Assembly (NCBI GenBank): GCA_019322855.1
Contig: JAHWIA010000001.1
Location: 1 to 27,851 of the forward strand
Direction: 5' to 3'
DNA from: Candidatus Woesearchaeota archaeon
GTDB taxonomy: Archaea > Nanobdellota > Nanobdellia > Woesearchaeales > WJKV01
DNA: 27,851 nt
In this document: positions 1-12,400 of the stretch, in pieces
Numbering within the stretch: the first letter of the stretch is position 1
How the letters are laid out: every line of letters begins with the position of its first letter
Translations under genes and position numbers: made by a program
The notes under the pieces: model-generated
What the model was told of the DNA's origin: nothing
Databases searched by the model: none
What the model saw: the letters and a program-made list of their open reading frames with translations, nothing else

Positions 1-2
1 TT

Positions 3-440
3 CCTACTGGAAGAAGTGTTGTAGACATAAAACTTAATAGTAAAATAACAGGATTGACAATCTTGACTCCTGCAGGCAAAGCTGTCTATTTAGATGAAGC
101 TCCTGAGGCTGATTCAAACAAGATAGATAAAATTGGCATGGGTGCCATAACATCAAACGCTATAATAGAACTAACTCCAGAAGTTGTTACACAGAGCAAT
201 ATACTATATCATCTAGGAGTCCATTATCCTGGCCAAGTAGTCAGGCCTGAGGAAGAAGAATTTAGGCCAGAGATCACAGAACCAAAACCAGTGACGCCTG
301 GAGAGATTGGAGATGCATTAGCAGAAGATTTCGAAGATGCAGGGGATGATTGGTATGACGATTACGGCGAATATCCTGAACTAGAAGAACCTATTCCAGA
401 TTACTTGCCTTCTGGCCCTCCAATAGTTCCAGGAGGAGAA
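3..440 (+). other. N-terminal visible segment: beta-rich then acidic/Pro linker
   Basis: Residues 1-146 of the visible fragment. The first about 80 residues alternate hydrophobic and polar positions, as in beta-sandwich modules. They are followed by a linker rich in Glu, Asp and Pro and then Tyr/Asp (about residues 80-146). No catalytic motif is visible. The segment starts mid-domain, so it could be the end of a larger adhesin-like or Ig-like fold; I cannot assign a family. Confidence 0.4.
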
Positions 441-3400
441 CCAGTTACAGTCACAACAATAGGTGCGTTTGGGCAGGAAGTCACGACAACGTATCAGACA
501 GAAATGATAGACGGTTTGCCTGTAATCACAGTCACGACTGAGACGACTGACCAGAACGGAGATCCTTATACTACAAAGACAATTACTTCTTATGATGAAG
601 ACGGCAACCCCACAATTGAAAAAGAATATACGCAGATTGTTGAAGGAGTGCCTCAAACAACTTCTGTCTCACAGTCAAGCGAGACAACTTATGGGCCTGA
701 TGGCGAGCGTATCATAGAAGATACCACTGTCACAATAGGTCCTGATGGAAAAGAAAGAATAAGCACGACAAAACAGACAATAATAGAAGGTGTCGGTCCT
801 GACGGACAAGAAATGAAAAAGACCATCTATGAGACTACTGATCCCGAAGGTAAGCAAACAACACAGGAAGTTGTAGAAGAGACGACAGAGCCTGAAGAAG
901 GAGTTGTGTTGACTAAAAAGTATACTACATATACTGATGAAGAAGGTGAAGAACAGAAGACTTATTCTGAAGCAAGAACAACAGAAACAACTGACGAGAA
1001 CGGCAATCCTGTAAAAACAACAATTGAGACTACTATATTGCCAGATGGAACAGAACAAGTAGTAACTACAGTTGTCTCTATCGGAGAGGATGGAGAAGAA
1101 GTCACGACAGTATCTGGCGGTCCTTATGGTGATGGTGTTACAATGACTGGCGGTGCGTCATTGCCTCCTGACGTCCTTGAGCAAATTATAGTTGAAGGCG
1201 GCGGCGGTGCAGTGCAGTATGAAAAGAGCGCTGTTGCTGGTGTTGTTGACACGCCTATAGAAGAAGTTGAAGAAGAAGAACCAACATTTGTCAATGAAGG
1301 AATGTGGATGTTATACAAGAAAGGAGAAGAAGGTACTGAAGCGAGTGTGCAACGATTCCAATATCCTTTCAATCCTAAAGAAGTCGGAGATGCAAAAGCA
1401 TTCATCATACAGCCTCCTCCTTCTCCAACAGAGCAGGCAGGTTGTGTTGAAGGAATGGGTGCTATGCAGCAGCAAGCTGCAGGCAGTAAGTTCGAGATGA
1501 TGGGCGCATCTATAGTTGACATCACTGGAATGCAGGCCGGATTTAAAGAAGAAGTAAATAAGTTGATAGAAACAACAGGTACTGCCGGAGGTTGCGGAGG
1601 TTCTGAAGAATTGTCAAGCGCACAGAAAACATTGGGCGGTGACATGGCTGGCTGTGCCAGCGGCAGTTTGCCGATGGGAGAAGGCGCAGAGATATTGAAA
1701 TCGAATGTTAAAGGTTTCACACCTAAGTCCGGAGGTTCGTCGTCTGCAGGAAGCACAACAGCTCCTTCTATGAGCAAGATGACAGGAGCAGCTATTGTAC
1801 CAGTTGAAGGATTGGAAACAATATTGCCATTGCCTCTTGAGTTTGAAAAACCAGTAAGTCCGATAGAAGGTGTTGAAGATCCTGATGAAATCCTGGAGAT
1901 AATTACTGGAATGGCTGATGAAGAAGCTCCTATGTCCCAACGGACACCGGCACAAATGGCAGAAGCTCGTAAGAAAGCACTAAAAGAAGCAGAAGAGAAA
2001 AAGAAGGCAGAAGAAAAGGAATTTGGTGCAAAATGTGTTCCAACTGCTGATAAAGACAGCAAGCAGAAAGCACAGAACAAAAAAGAAGAGAATGCGAAGA
2101 AGGAAACGCCTGACAAGACTGCTTATAATAAGAACAATGACGAGAACAGAAGGATATTGAAAGGAATTCTTGGTCTGGAAGGAAGCGGGCCTTCTGTAAA
2201 AGACTTGATGAAGCAGGCGATTGAAGCTAAGTTTAGTGGAGATCATTGGTATCTTTCTGGTGAAGGGGAGGATGAGACAGAAGAAGAGAAGATGAGGGAA
2301 AAGTATGACGCTGCGAAAAAGCATATTAGGGGAGAAGGAGGAACCGAAAGCACTTTGATGTTCAAGGCGTTCAGATTATTTGAAAAAGCAACAAAGAAAC
2401 AGTTGAAATACTATACAGAGGCTGGAGATATTAGCTGCCAAGAACCTATTGATCCTAGTGAAATAACTGATTTGGAAAATTATCTTAAAGAATATGAAGA
2501 ATTATACAATAAAATAAATGAACGCGGTATTGAGATAAGCCAATTGAGAGGCAGTTGCTCTGAAGGAAAGATTAACAGCGTTATGTTCGAAGATGAAATG
2601 ACTGCATCCTTTGCAAGCGAAGATGTGTCTAGGGCAAAAGAAACCGCTGAGCGATTGAAAGGTACAATAGGGCAGGCAGAGGAGCCAAGCGCAGAAAGTC
2701 TCGCAAATGACAGAACCAATCTGATGTGGGCGTTCGCTTACATTGCATATGGTTGTGCAATGATTGTCTATTCTGATGCATTTTACGCAAACGTGCGTAT
2801 CGACGATATGAACTGTTATACACACAGCGAGATTTTCGATAAGAAATACTTGGATTATTGGATAGATAAGTTCTCAGAAGAACGAAACATGTTTTGTTAC
2901 AGTATAGAGAAAAAGCCTGAACTAGCTGTCGAAGAATATTCAAGAGTCAAAGAACCAAAAAATGGAAATTCCATAGGTGGCCTGGAATGGAAATACCAAC
3001 CTCCTGAAGCAGGAACTGGTTGTTGGGAAATGTTTGACCTTGCAGAGTATGATTATAAAGAAGAAGGGAAGTCTGGTTGTCAGGACTGTTGGACAGAAGC
3101 AGACGCTCCAGAAGAACAATATGTTTTTCATCCATTGTTCTGTAATGATTTTGAAGAACCAGAAGATAATGATGGTACTAAGGAAACAGATCCTGTCCCT
3201 CCTACAGATGTACCTCCAACTACTGATGAGGCTGCAGATTCTGCAAAAGGTGGTGCTGGTCCTGCTGGTGGTCTTGGAGATTCTTTAGCTGGCGGGCCTG
3301 TTGATTTCGATTTAGGAGATCTTGATGAAGATAGGATAATATTTTTCCCTGGCGTCTCTCCTGAACCCGGCATATTCTCTTTGCAATTACACGGCACAGT

Positions 3401-6400
3401 CGATGTTGGCTTTGGTAAAGCAAAACCTACTAGGGAATATCTGCCTCACACTGATGTGGTTCCTAAAACTGAACCTCCTGCACCGCCTCCTCCTCCACCT
3501 GATAAAAGGCTTGATGATAATAAAAGAGAACAGACAAATATCGAGAATGAAAATGGAGTGAAAACTGACAAGAAGACAGGTTCAAGCAGAGGTAAGTTCA
3601 GCGGTACTACTTTCGCAGACGACAGGAGAGGAATAGGTAAACTCACAGATTCTGAAAGCTTTGAGAAAGGAGTCATTGATGCAGAGAAGGCTGCGCTGGA
3701 AAAACTGAGAGAAGCATTGTTTGATGAAATCGAATCAGAATTTGGCAGAGATGTTGAGATGCTCGACGGTGCATGGCAAATATTAGGTAAATTCGGAGAT
3801 CCTGAAGATATTCTTGCAGAAAGGAAACGGAAAGCTAAAGAGGAATTGGGTAAGAAAGAAGAAGAAGCAGAACAAAAAATTGCAGATAGAAAAGAGGCTT
3901 ATAAAAAGCAAGGCTTTGATGTTGATGAATTAGAAAATAAGAAAAAGGCAGGAATCGTATTGACAGAAGAAGAAGAGAGAGTTCTGAAAGAGTTTGTTGG
4001 ATTCAGAGGTAATTTGTACAAAGCTGGTAGTGAAGTTGATCAAGCCAAACAAAAAGTTGCAACTTTGGCAAAAGCTGAAAATAATTTCGAGGAGTTCAAG
4101 AAAAATGATGTTGTTAGGAAAGCAGAGACATTGGGCAGGGCATTTGAAAGATTCAAAGGAACTGCATTGGAAGGGAGCCGGTTGGTATTCAAGGATGGAA
4201 GTTGGCAAGTCGAACAAAAAGGAAAAGAGCAAGTCTCTTTGGAAAAGTTTTTGTCAGAGAACCAGGCAGCCTTAGAAAAAGCATTGAGAGATGAGTTTGG
4301 ACAAAATGCAGAAGAGTTATCCAGACAATTGTTTGGAGAACGGAAAAAGAAGGAGTGGATGAATGGTAATGAAGGCAAGGCTGTAAGAGCAGAGATTGAA
4401 AAAGCATTATCAGATAGAGATGCTACTGCTAATGCAGAATTGTGGGGGGTAGATGAAAAAGGAAACCCTCGAAACTATTTCCAAGCTTCACAGGCAGCTG
4501 CAGGTGATAGTGGTAAGTCCAGGGAACTTAGAGCGATCTTAAATGGAGCAATAGAAGAAGCTCTTGATAAGAAAGGTGAAGAGAAGAAGGCAAAATTTGA
4601 AGCTGACTTTAAGTATGATCCTAAAAAACACACTGCAGAAGAGTATGCTTCTGAAATGATCAAGAGCTTTTTGGATTCTGATGCTCAAAAGAAGTTCAGA
4701 GAATCTGTCGGTGCTGTTCAGACCGGAGATCATGGAGTGGCTTTGCGGTTTGAGAATGGGGAATGGCAGATGGCTGAACGCCAGAAGATTAATGAATTCC
4801 TGAGAGAGCAGGGAGACAACGGTTCAGGATTCATGACCAGGTTTGATGCAAACAGCGAAGAATTGAGAGAAATATACAATGAAGAGTATAAGTTCTATTA
4901 TGGTGATGAAGGTGTTGTCACAAAGAGAGTGAATGCATTGCAGGCAGAGATTGAAGCGTCTGCAGCAGAACTAGAAGCTTTGAGAAAGAAAGCAGATGCT
5001 TATAGAGAAGGTGCACAGAGAGATTTAGAAGATTATCAAGCCAATCTGGAAGCTATGAAAAAGAAAAATGAGGAAAGAAGAAAAAAGATCGAAGAGTGGG
5101 AGAAGAAAGAAAAGGCGCTGCAGCAAGAGATAGATAAAATGAGCGCTAAAGGTCATTCTTATGGAAATGAAGCACAAATCGAAAAGAAGAGAAGAGAATT
5201 AGAAAATGCAAGGACTGAGAGACAATATTTAGAGCGGGAAATAAGAATCAATCAAGACAATGCACAAGAATATTTCAGAAAGATACAAGAAGAGCACAGG
5301 CCGTATTTCGAGCTCAAGGAAAGATTAAGGCAGGCAGAACTTGCGCATAATCAAAAAGCTTCCTTATTGAGGGCTTCTCAATTTGATATACGGATAAGAG
5401 AGATGAGGATTGAGAGTCTGGATGCTAAAATCGCATCTATTGATAATGATGTAATCAATGTGGCGAATGCGCAGATTAAGAAAATATTAGACGAAGCCAA
5501 GAAAAGAGAATTATCAGATGAACAAAAGAAGAAGCTGGTAGAATTAGAGAAAAAAATAGAAGAGCACAGGAGATTGCTTGAAGAGTCAGAAGCTTCAGAG
5601 AGAAAGAAAGAGCCAACTGATGAAGATAAGGAGAGATTAGTAGAAGTACAAAAGAAAATTGAAGAAGGAAAAGATGAGTATGAAAGAGTAAGAAGAGAGA
5701 TGGACAAACTGTATCTGGATGAAGATGAAAGAGAAGTAGTAGATCATCTGGAAAAAAGAGTTGGTGAGGCACAAGAACAAAAAGCAGAACTGCAAGCAAA
5801 CAAGAAGAAATTGGAAGATGCAGGCGATATGCGTGTTGTAGAGGATTTCCAGATTGATCCAGAAACAGGAGAGATAATGGAGAAATATGCTCACATATTT
5901 GATTTTGCAAAAGAGGCAGAGAACATAGTAGGAAGGATTGAAGCAAATGCAAAGGCAGAGAAAAGGGAACTTACTGCTGATGAGAAGGACAGAATTGCTA
6001 AACTAAAGAGTTTCGATCCTGAGAAATTTGATCCGACTGTAATAAATGAGATCTTGTTAGATATGGGAGTTACAGTCACTGTAGAGAATTTCCAGACCTT
6101 CACAGACATTGCAGGAAACACGCACGCAGTAAGGATAGATTTGAAGACTGGCGAGATAAGAGACCTTCACGATCCTAAAAAGATTTACGGGCAGCTGAAT
6201 GCTGCAGAAGCTGATTTCTATAGAGATCTTAAGATAGAAGAGTTTGGAGTCAAAATAGAACAGGAAGAGGCAAAACTAAAGGCAGATATTGCAAAATTAG
6301 AAGACGATCTTGGACTTGGTCCTGTCAAGAAAAAACTTGATGATTTAAATTCCCAGTTAAAACAATTAGAAGCTAGAAAGAAGTCCTGGGAAGATGCGGC

Positions 6401-9400
6401 TCGTTTCGTAGATTTTGCAGAAGTTGAACTCGAAGTTAAAGAAGATGCATTTAAAAAATGGCAGAGTGAGATGTCCACAGAATGCGGATTCAGCGCAATA
6501 ACAAGCTTAGCTATAATTGACATTACTGGAAGCGCTGTTATGTGTCCTCCGTCTCAAGCAGATTACGAAGCAGAAAGAGTCAGGATGCAGATGGAGATAG
6601 AGGAAATGAGAGGACAGCAGTTTGAAGCGCAGAGAGCAGCACAGTACTTGGCAACAGAAGGAGAAACTCTGAGAGCTACTATTGAAGACTTACACTCTCA
6701 GATTGAAAAACAAGAGGGATTATATGCTTTATTCAGAGATGATGATCCGCTAGAAGTAAGATTAAAGAAAGCAGAACTGAAAAAGAAACGCGCAAGACTG
6801 GCAACCATAACATTGTCCAATCCTCAGGCCATAAGAAGGCATTTCAGACCGCAGTTTGAACGTATCGATGAATTGCAGATGCAGAATGAAGAGTTGTTGG
6901 CAGATGTATTAAGAATAAGGGCTCTACTCAATATATATGAAGTTGGCGAGATCCCTTCTGGATATGGTGCTGATGCTGAAAGTTATTATTATCATAGGGA
7001 CGAGGATGGAAATTACTGGCTGAAAGATGAGCAAGGCAATGTCCTTAATATTGAAGTCACTGTGACAAGGACCAAAGACAAGATTATTGTCAAGCCTAAA
7101 GACGAGTCTTATGAAAAGAAGAAGAAAGAACTGCAACAGGAGCTTCTGAGAAAGTCAAAATTATTGAATGAAAACAGGCAAGAACTGCAAACACTAAATT
7201 CTGAAGTTACTAGAGGAAGAAATGAAGAACTGCAGGAAGCGATCGATGCTTTGATGGCTGCAGGTGAATTAAGTGATGAACTTAAAGCGATGGTGGATCA
7301 GCAGCAAGACTTGTTAGATAAGATTGCATCTCTTGAAGGAGAAGCATTGGTTCTAGAATCTGAACTGGAGCAAAGAGTTGAAGAATTGGCAGTTGAATTG
7401 ACTGAGAGAGAGGCTGTAGACAGAAAATTAAAAGCATTGGAAAAAGAATTGAGTGATAAGGAGCAAGCATTGAAGAATGCAAGAACTCCTGAGCAGAAAA
7501 AAAGGTTGTTGGATGAGTTGAGTCTTTTGGACAAGGAGCTTGCTTATTATACAAGAGTGAAAGAAGGATATGCTGAACCTCAGAATTATGATAAAGAAAG
7601 AGAAGATCTTAGGAAAAAGAAAGAAGAGCTTGCACAATTAAGAGAGAATCTTGAAAATCTCAACAAATCAATGTTCGACAGGCTTTTCGGAGAGAATGCA
7701 GTTAGAAATAATACTAATCAACTGGTACAGGCGCAAGAAGGTATTTTGAGAGCGCAATTAGATGCAGGAGAGATAACTTACGAGGAATTTACTGAAAAGC
7801 TGAACAAGTTCAAGGAAGATACAAACAAGGAATTTGAGAGTCAAAAAGAGCATGACATAAAAGATCTGGCAGAAGCACAGAAAAAGATTGCAGAATCTGT
7901 CCAGAAAGAAAAAGAAAGATTAGAGCGTGAAAGGAATAAAGCATTCTATGAGCAATTAAAGAAAGATATGGAAGGCTATGCCAAGGACAGTGATAATGTC
8001 ATACTAAGCATGGATCCTGACACTGGTGCAGTCAGGATGGGCAGGGTACTCAAGAGAGGACAGGAAGCGCAGTTAAAGCAAAAATATGCAGTGTTACTTT
8101 CACAGCTAGAGAACAATAGGCACAGGTTATCCCAAGACCAGATTAAAGAGATGGAAAGACATAGGGGAGAGATACTCAACTTGTTTGCCCAGACAAACCA
8201 GCATACTGTGCATCAGGGAGCGGGTTATCTTACAGAAGCAGATTTCGCTAGGCTTGAAGGTTCTGGAAAGAGACTTGCGCGAGATATTGAGCAGATAAAT
8301 TCTGAAATTATCGCATTGAAGAGGAAGATTGAAGAATACCAGAAAGAAGCAGCTGAAAATCCAGAAAAGAAATCATTCTGGGAGAGCAAGATCAAATCAT
8401 TACAAAACTCTATTGCAAACAGGCACGAAGACATGCAGGAAAAGACAGAAGCACTTGCGAGAATAGAGATTGCGCAGAGAGTTGCGTTTGCTTGGGCAGG
8501 AGATACACCTGCAGAAGACGCAGCAAATTATCTCTTGACCCAGAGAGAATACTTCAGGAACCAGGAAAAGACAGGATTCACACAAGGCTGGCTTGATGCT
8601 CTTGAAACAGTTATACAATCCGGCGGATTTGAAAAGATTGTAGAAGATACTATAAAAGAAAATATGAGGGCTATTGCTCTTACAAGCAGGAACATGGAAC
8701 TAGATCCTGAAACAATCACATCTGAAAATCTTGAGACTGCGATTAATGCGATAGAAAGCAATGCACAATTTAATACTGATGACAGTCTTTCAGCAGCTTA
8801 TGGTTCTGCTCTTGGTTTCTCGAGCAATCTTGAAGCTTTGCTAGAAAATCCTGACGTGTCCGGCGCAGCCAGGAATGAGATAAGGTCCAGGCTTGCGCAG
8901 CTTGAAGGCATGATGGGAGAGTATCAGCAGGAAATAAAAGACAAATATGAAAGAATGATTGACGATGCGAGTCTAGAACAGCAGTTATTGATAGAGACCA
9001 ACAAGGGAATGGCGCAAGCTGCGATGCATAATTACTTCTGTTCAACACAATCCATACCTGAGAACTGCAAGACAGGTTCTGTGATTAATGCTGTGAATTC
9101 TGCAGAAGATCTCAGGACAAGGATCATGAGGATGATGAATGGAAATGATTTCGATCTGTATAGCGACGGTTCTATAGAGATGAAGGATCCAAAACTAAGA
9201 AGGCAGATGCAGGAATTAAAAAGAGAAATGAGAAGGCACGAGGGTTGGATACGATATTTCGAATTGCAGAGATCCAAAGAGGATGTTAATTATGCGCGAG
9301 AAGCATTCAATAATTACAATTCTGAATACGCAAGAGCAGAAAGACCGATTGTCACAGGAGACACAATAGATAAGAAGCACGAAAGTGCAGCACAGGGCAT

Positions 9401-12400
9401 ATACCAGCAGATGATGGACAGGGTAAGAAGAAGCATTGCACAAGAAGTATGCAAGCATGAGATGGGAAGAAATTATGACGCAGAAAAATGCATGAATAAT
9501 TTCAGAGTAAGAGAAACAACAAGATTGATAGATGAGATGCGCAGAGGATGGGCAGTGCAGATGAAAGACCATCAGCAGGCATACTATGGTATGGGTCCGC
9601 ATGTAGTGGGCTGGGCTCATGGATTGATAGCAGGCTATGCAGACGAAGATGAATATGAAATCGGCAAGGCAGGAATTGAATATTACAAAAGAAAAATTAA
9701 ACAATTGCAGAATGAAAAGGCAAGAAGAATCCAAAATCAGCACGATAAGACAATTTCAAAGGATATCTTGGCTAGGAGAGAAGCTAATATGTATAGATCT
9801 ACTGCAGAATATCTGCAAACAATGTTGCTCTTGGCAAACAGAGATAAGTCTGGTTATCTTGCAATGCCAATGGACAATTGGGAAGATCTGAAAAATATGA
9901 TTTATAGTACAGGAGCAGAGGGCATCTATAATACTTTACTTGGCGGTTATGATGATGAAAAGAAAGTTTTCAGGATGAAAGAAGAAGAGTTCCGAATCCT
10001 AATAGATACACTGTATAAATTAGCAGAAATGCAGGAGCAGGCAATTGCATTGTATGAAAAGGATCTTCAAGCAGAGATTGCAGGATTAGAAGCAGAAATT
10101 ATTGCGATAATGAAATCAGACAAACCAGACTATGTCAAACAGGCAGAGATACAAGCAATCCTGGCTAAGATAGCTGAACTGCAGAGCAAGTTCTATGAAA
10201 GGGTTGTCACAACTGCAACAGAAAGCGCACAGGAAGGATTGACAGGAAAAGAGATACTGATTGCGTCTCAATATGGAATTCTCAAGATTACAGGAGGAAC
10301 ATATCTGGGAATGAAGATCGGAAGATTAGATGCTGGCACATTGACAAGAATCGATTGGGACAATTTGAATATGGACAGTATACTTAAAGGATTTGAGAAG
10401 AGCTGGACAATCCTTGGCATCGAACTTGATTCTATCTTAAATCTTGGAACATTACTCGAGATAGCAGTCATCATGATCACTGCGAATATTGCAGGAGGAT
10501 TTGCAGCTGCTGCTAGAGGTATAGCATCTGGCTATGGAATACTTATGAGAACATTTGCATCAAGGGCAATAGGATTTGCAGTAGAGACTATTGTGTTCAG
10601 TGCAGGAATGAGAACGTGGGGCGCTGTGAAAGGAGATGAGCAGAAATGGACTGTAGGTGCTATATTGAGTGACCTGGGACATACTGCACTGACTTTGGGC
10701 AGTTTGAAAATATTGTCAGGTGCCTCGCACAATCTGATCGGCAAGATGACAACCGCTCTTCGTTCAAGAGGCACTCATTGGTTGGTAGAAGGTGTTGCTC
10801 GCTCTGGAGCCAAGGTTGCAGCATTTGCAGCAGAAGTCGAATTGTTTATAGAATTTGAAAGAGCGACAGCCTGGATCAGCGGGCATGAGTTTAATTTTGA
10901 AGAAGCTCTTACCAAGAACTTGGTCTTTATCACAGGAATGAAGGCAGGCGGCCTCTTGCAGATGAGAATTCATTCTGCACTTGGTGTTGAAGGTGTGAAG
11001 AGCAGAGGAGAGTTAGAAGGCAGGAGAAACGAATTAAAAATTGAGGTTGAAAAGAAGAGGTTTGAAACAGAAAAGATATTGAGAGGAAAGGATGCAAAAG
11101 GAAAAGAGAGGCCTGTAACTGCAGAGCAGGCAAAAAAGATCTTTGAGAGCGGAAAGATAACAAGGGAGACACTTAAGGAATTAACAGGAAATGACTATAC
11201 AAGCCGTGAGGTAAGGAACATTAACAAGCAGATAAGGAATGTGCCAGAACTGCAGAGTAATTTAGCAAGGGCACAACGGAAATTAGAAATACACGATAAG
11301 GGTAAGGAACAGGAGTTCGAAAAGAACAGAGAGGATTTGAGAAGGAAGGAAAAATTACTAGAAGATCTAGAATTTGAGTACGAACTTACAAAAGCAAAAT
11401 TAGAAGGAGAATTCGACGAGTTTCTGGGAAAGCAAGATACGATAGCTCTAAAAGAAAGACTCAAGACATTAAGGGAGAGACGTATCAAGGCTGAAAATGA
11501 TGTGAAAAAAGCAAAGACTGTTGCTGAGAGATCTGAACTTGAATTTGACCTTGTAACTAAACAGCAAAAGACAGAGAGATTATTAGAAGAATCAACCAAA
11601 GATGGAAAGAGAGCAACAACAGAAGATTCTATTGAGATTAATAAAGCGCAATTGGGTGAGGTTGATGCCAAATTAAGATTATTAGAGCATAGAAGAAATA
11701 GAGGCGAAATAACAGAGAAAGAATACAGTGCCCAGAAAAAAGCTCTTGAATTACAAAGAACCAGAGTTGAGTTTGAATATTATACAAGAGAACAATTGAG
11801 GATTGAGGAGGATATCAGAAATCTTGTTGACGGTGAAAGAAAGGCAGAATCTTTGGAAGAGATGATAGAGAATAGGAAAAAGGCATTGGAAGCAAGAAGA
11901 AAGAGACTAGAGCTGAAGCAAGAGGTTGACAAGAACATCAAAGACGAAGATATTCTAGAATTAAAGAGAGCAGAGGATGCATTAGAGAAATTAAAGATAG
12001 AGCTTGAAGAAATCAAGATAAAACAGGCAGACCTCTTGAACAAACTTGAAAGAAGCCAGAAACTTCAAGGTGAATTGGACAAGATCAATGAAGAATTGAG
12101 GAATGTAAATGAAGAGCTTGCAGATCCAGACTTGACTTCACTGGAAAGGATGGAACTAGAGACTAGAAAGGCATTCTTGGAAGGAGACAAAGCCAGGATT
12201 GATGCAGAACTTAATCCTCTTATTGAGGAGATTGGAAGAAATCCTCCAATGACAAATGAACAGTTCGAACATACTGTAAGAAATAAGGCAACAGAGATTA
12301 TCAGGGAAGAATCCAGAGTTGTAAAAGAGAAAATTGATTATATAGAACAATTGAATAAACAGGGTGGAATAAGTAAAGCGCTATATGCAGAACAGATGCA

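Noticed and set aside
441..1100. RHS/YD repeats of a polymorphic toxin
   Set aside because: The turn pattern is similar, but the YD dipeptide and the typical length of RHS repeats are missing and no RHS core motif follows.
1124..2116. 330-codon open frame on the minus strand
   Set aside because: Its Ser/Pro/Ala/Phe-rich product is what the reverse complement of the Thr/Gly/Glu-rich + strand coding sequence gives. It lies wholly inside the continuous + frame and shows no domain.
3994..4275. Short + strand frames in another phase (also 1267-1500, 2977-3288, 9637-9891, 24802-25008)
   Set aside because: They are short, Lys-rich out-of-phase readings of the main gene with no recognisable domain.
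9216..9743. Minus-strand frame of 175 codons with hydrophobic, Cys-rich product
   Set aside because: It is a shadow of Glu/Lys/Ala-rich coiled-coil coding sequence read backwards; the apparent membrane character comes from complementing purine-rich codons.
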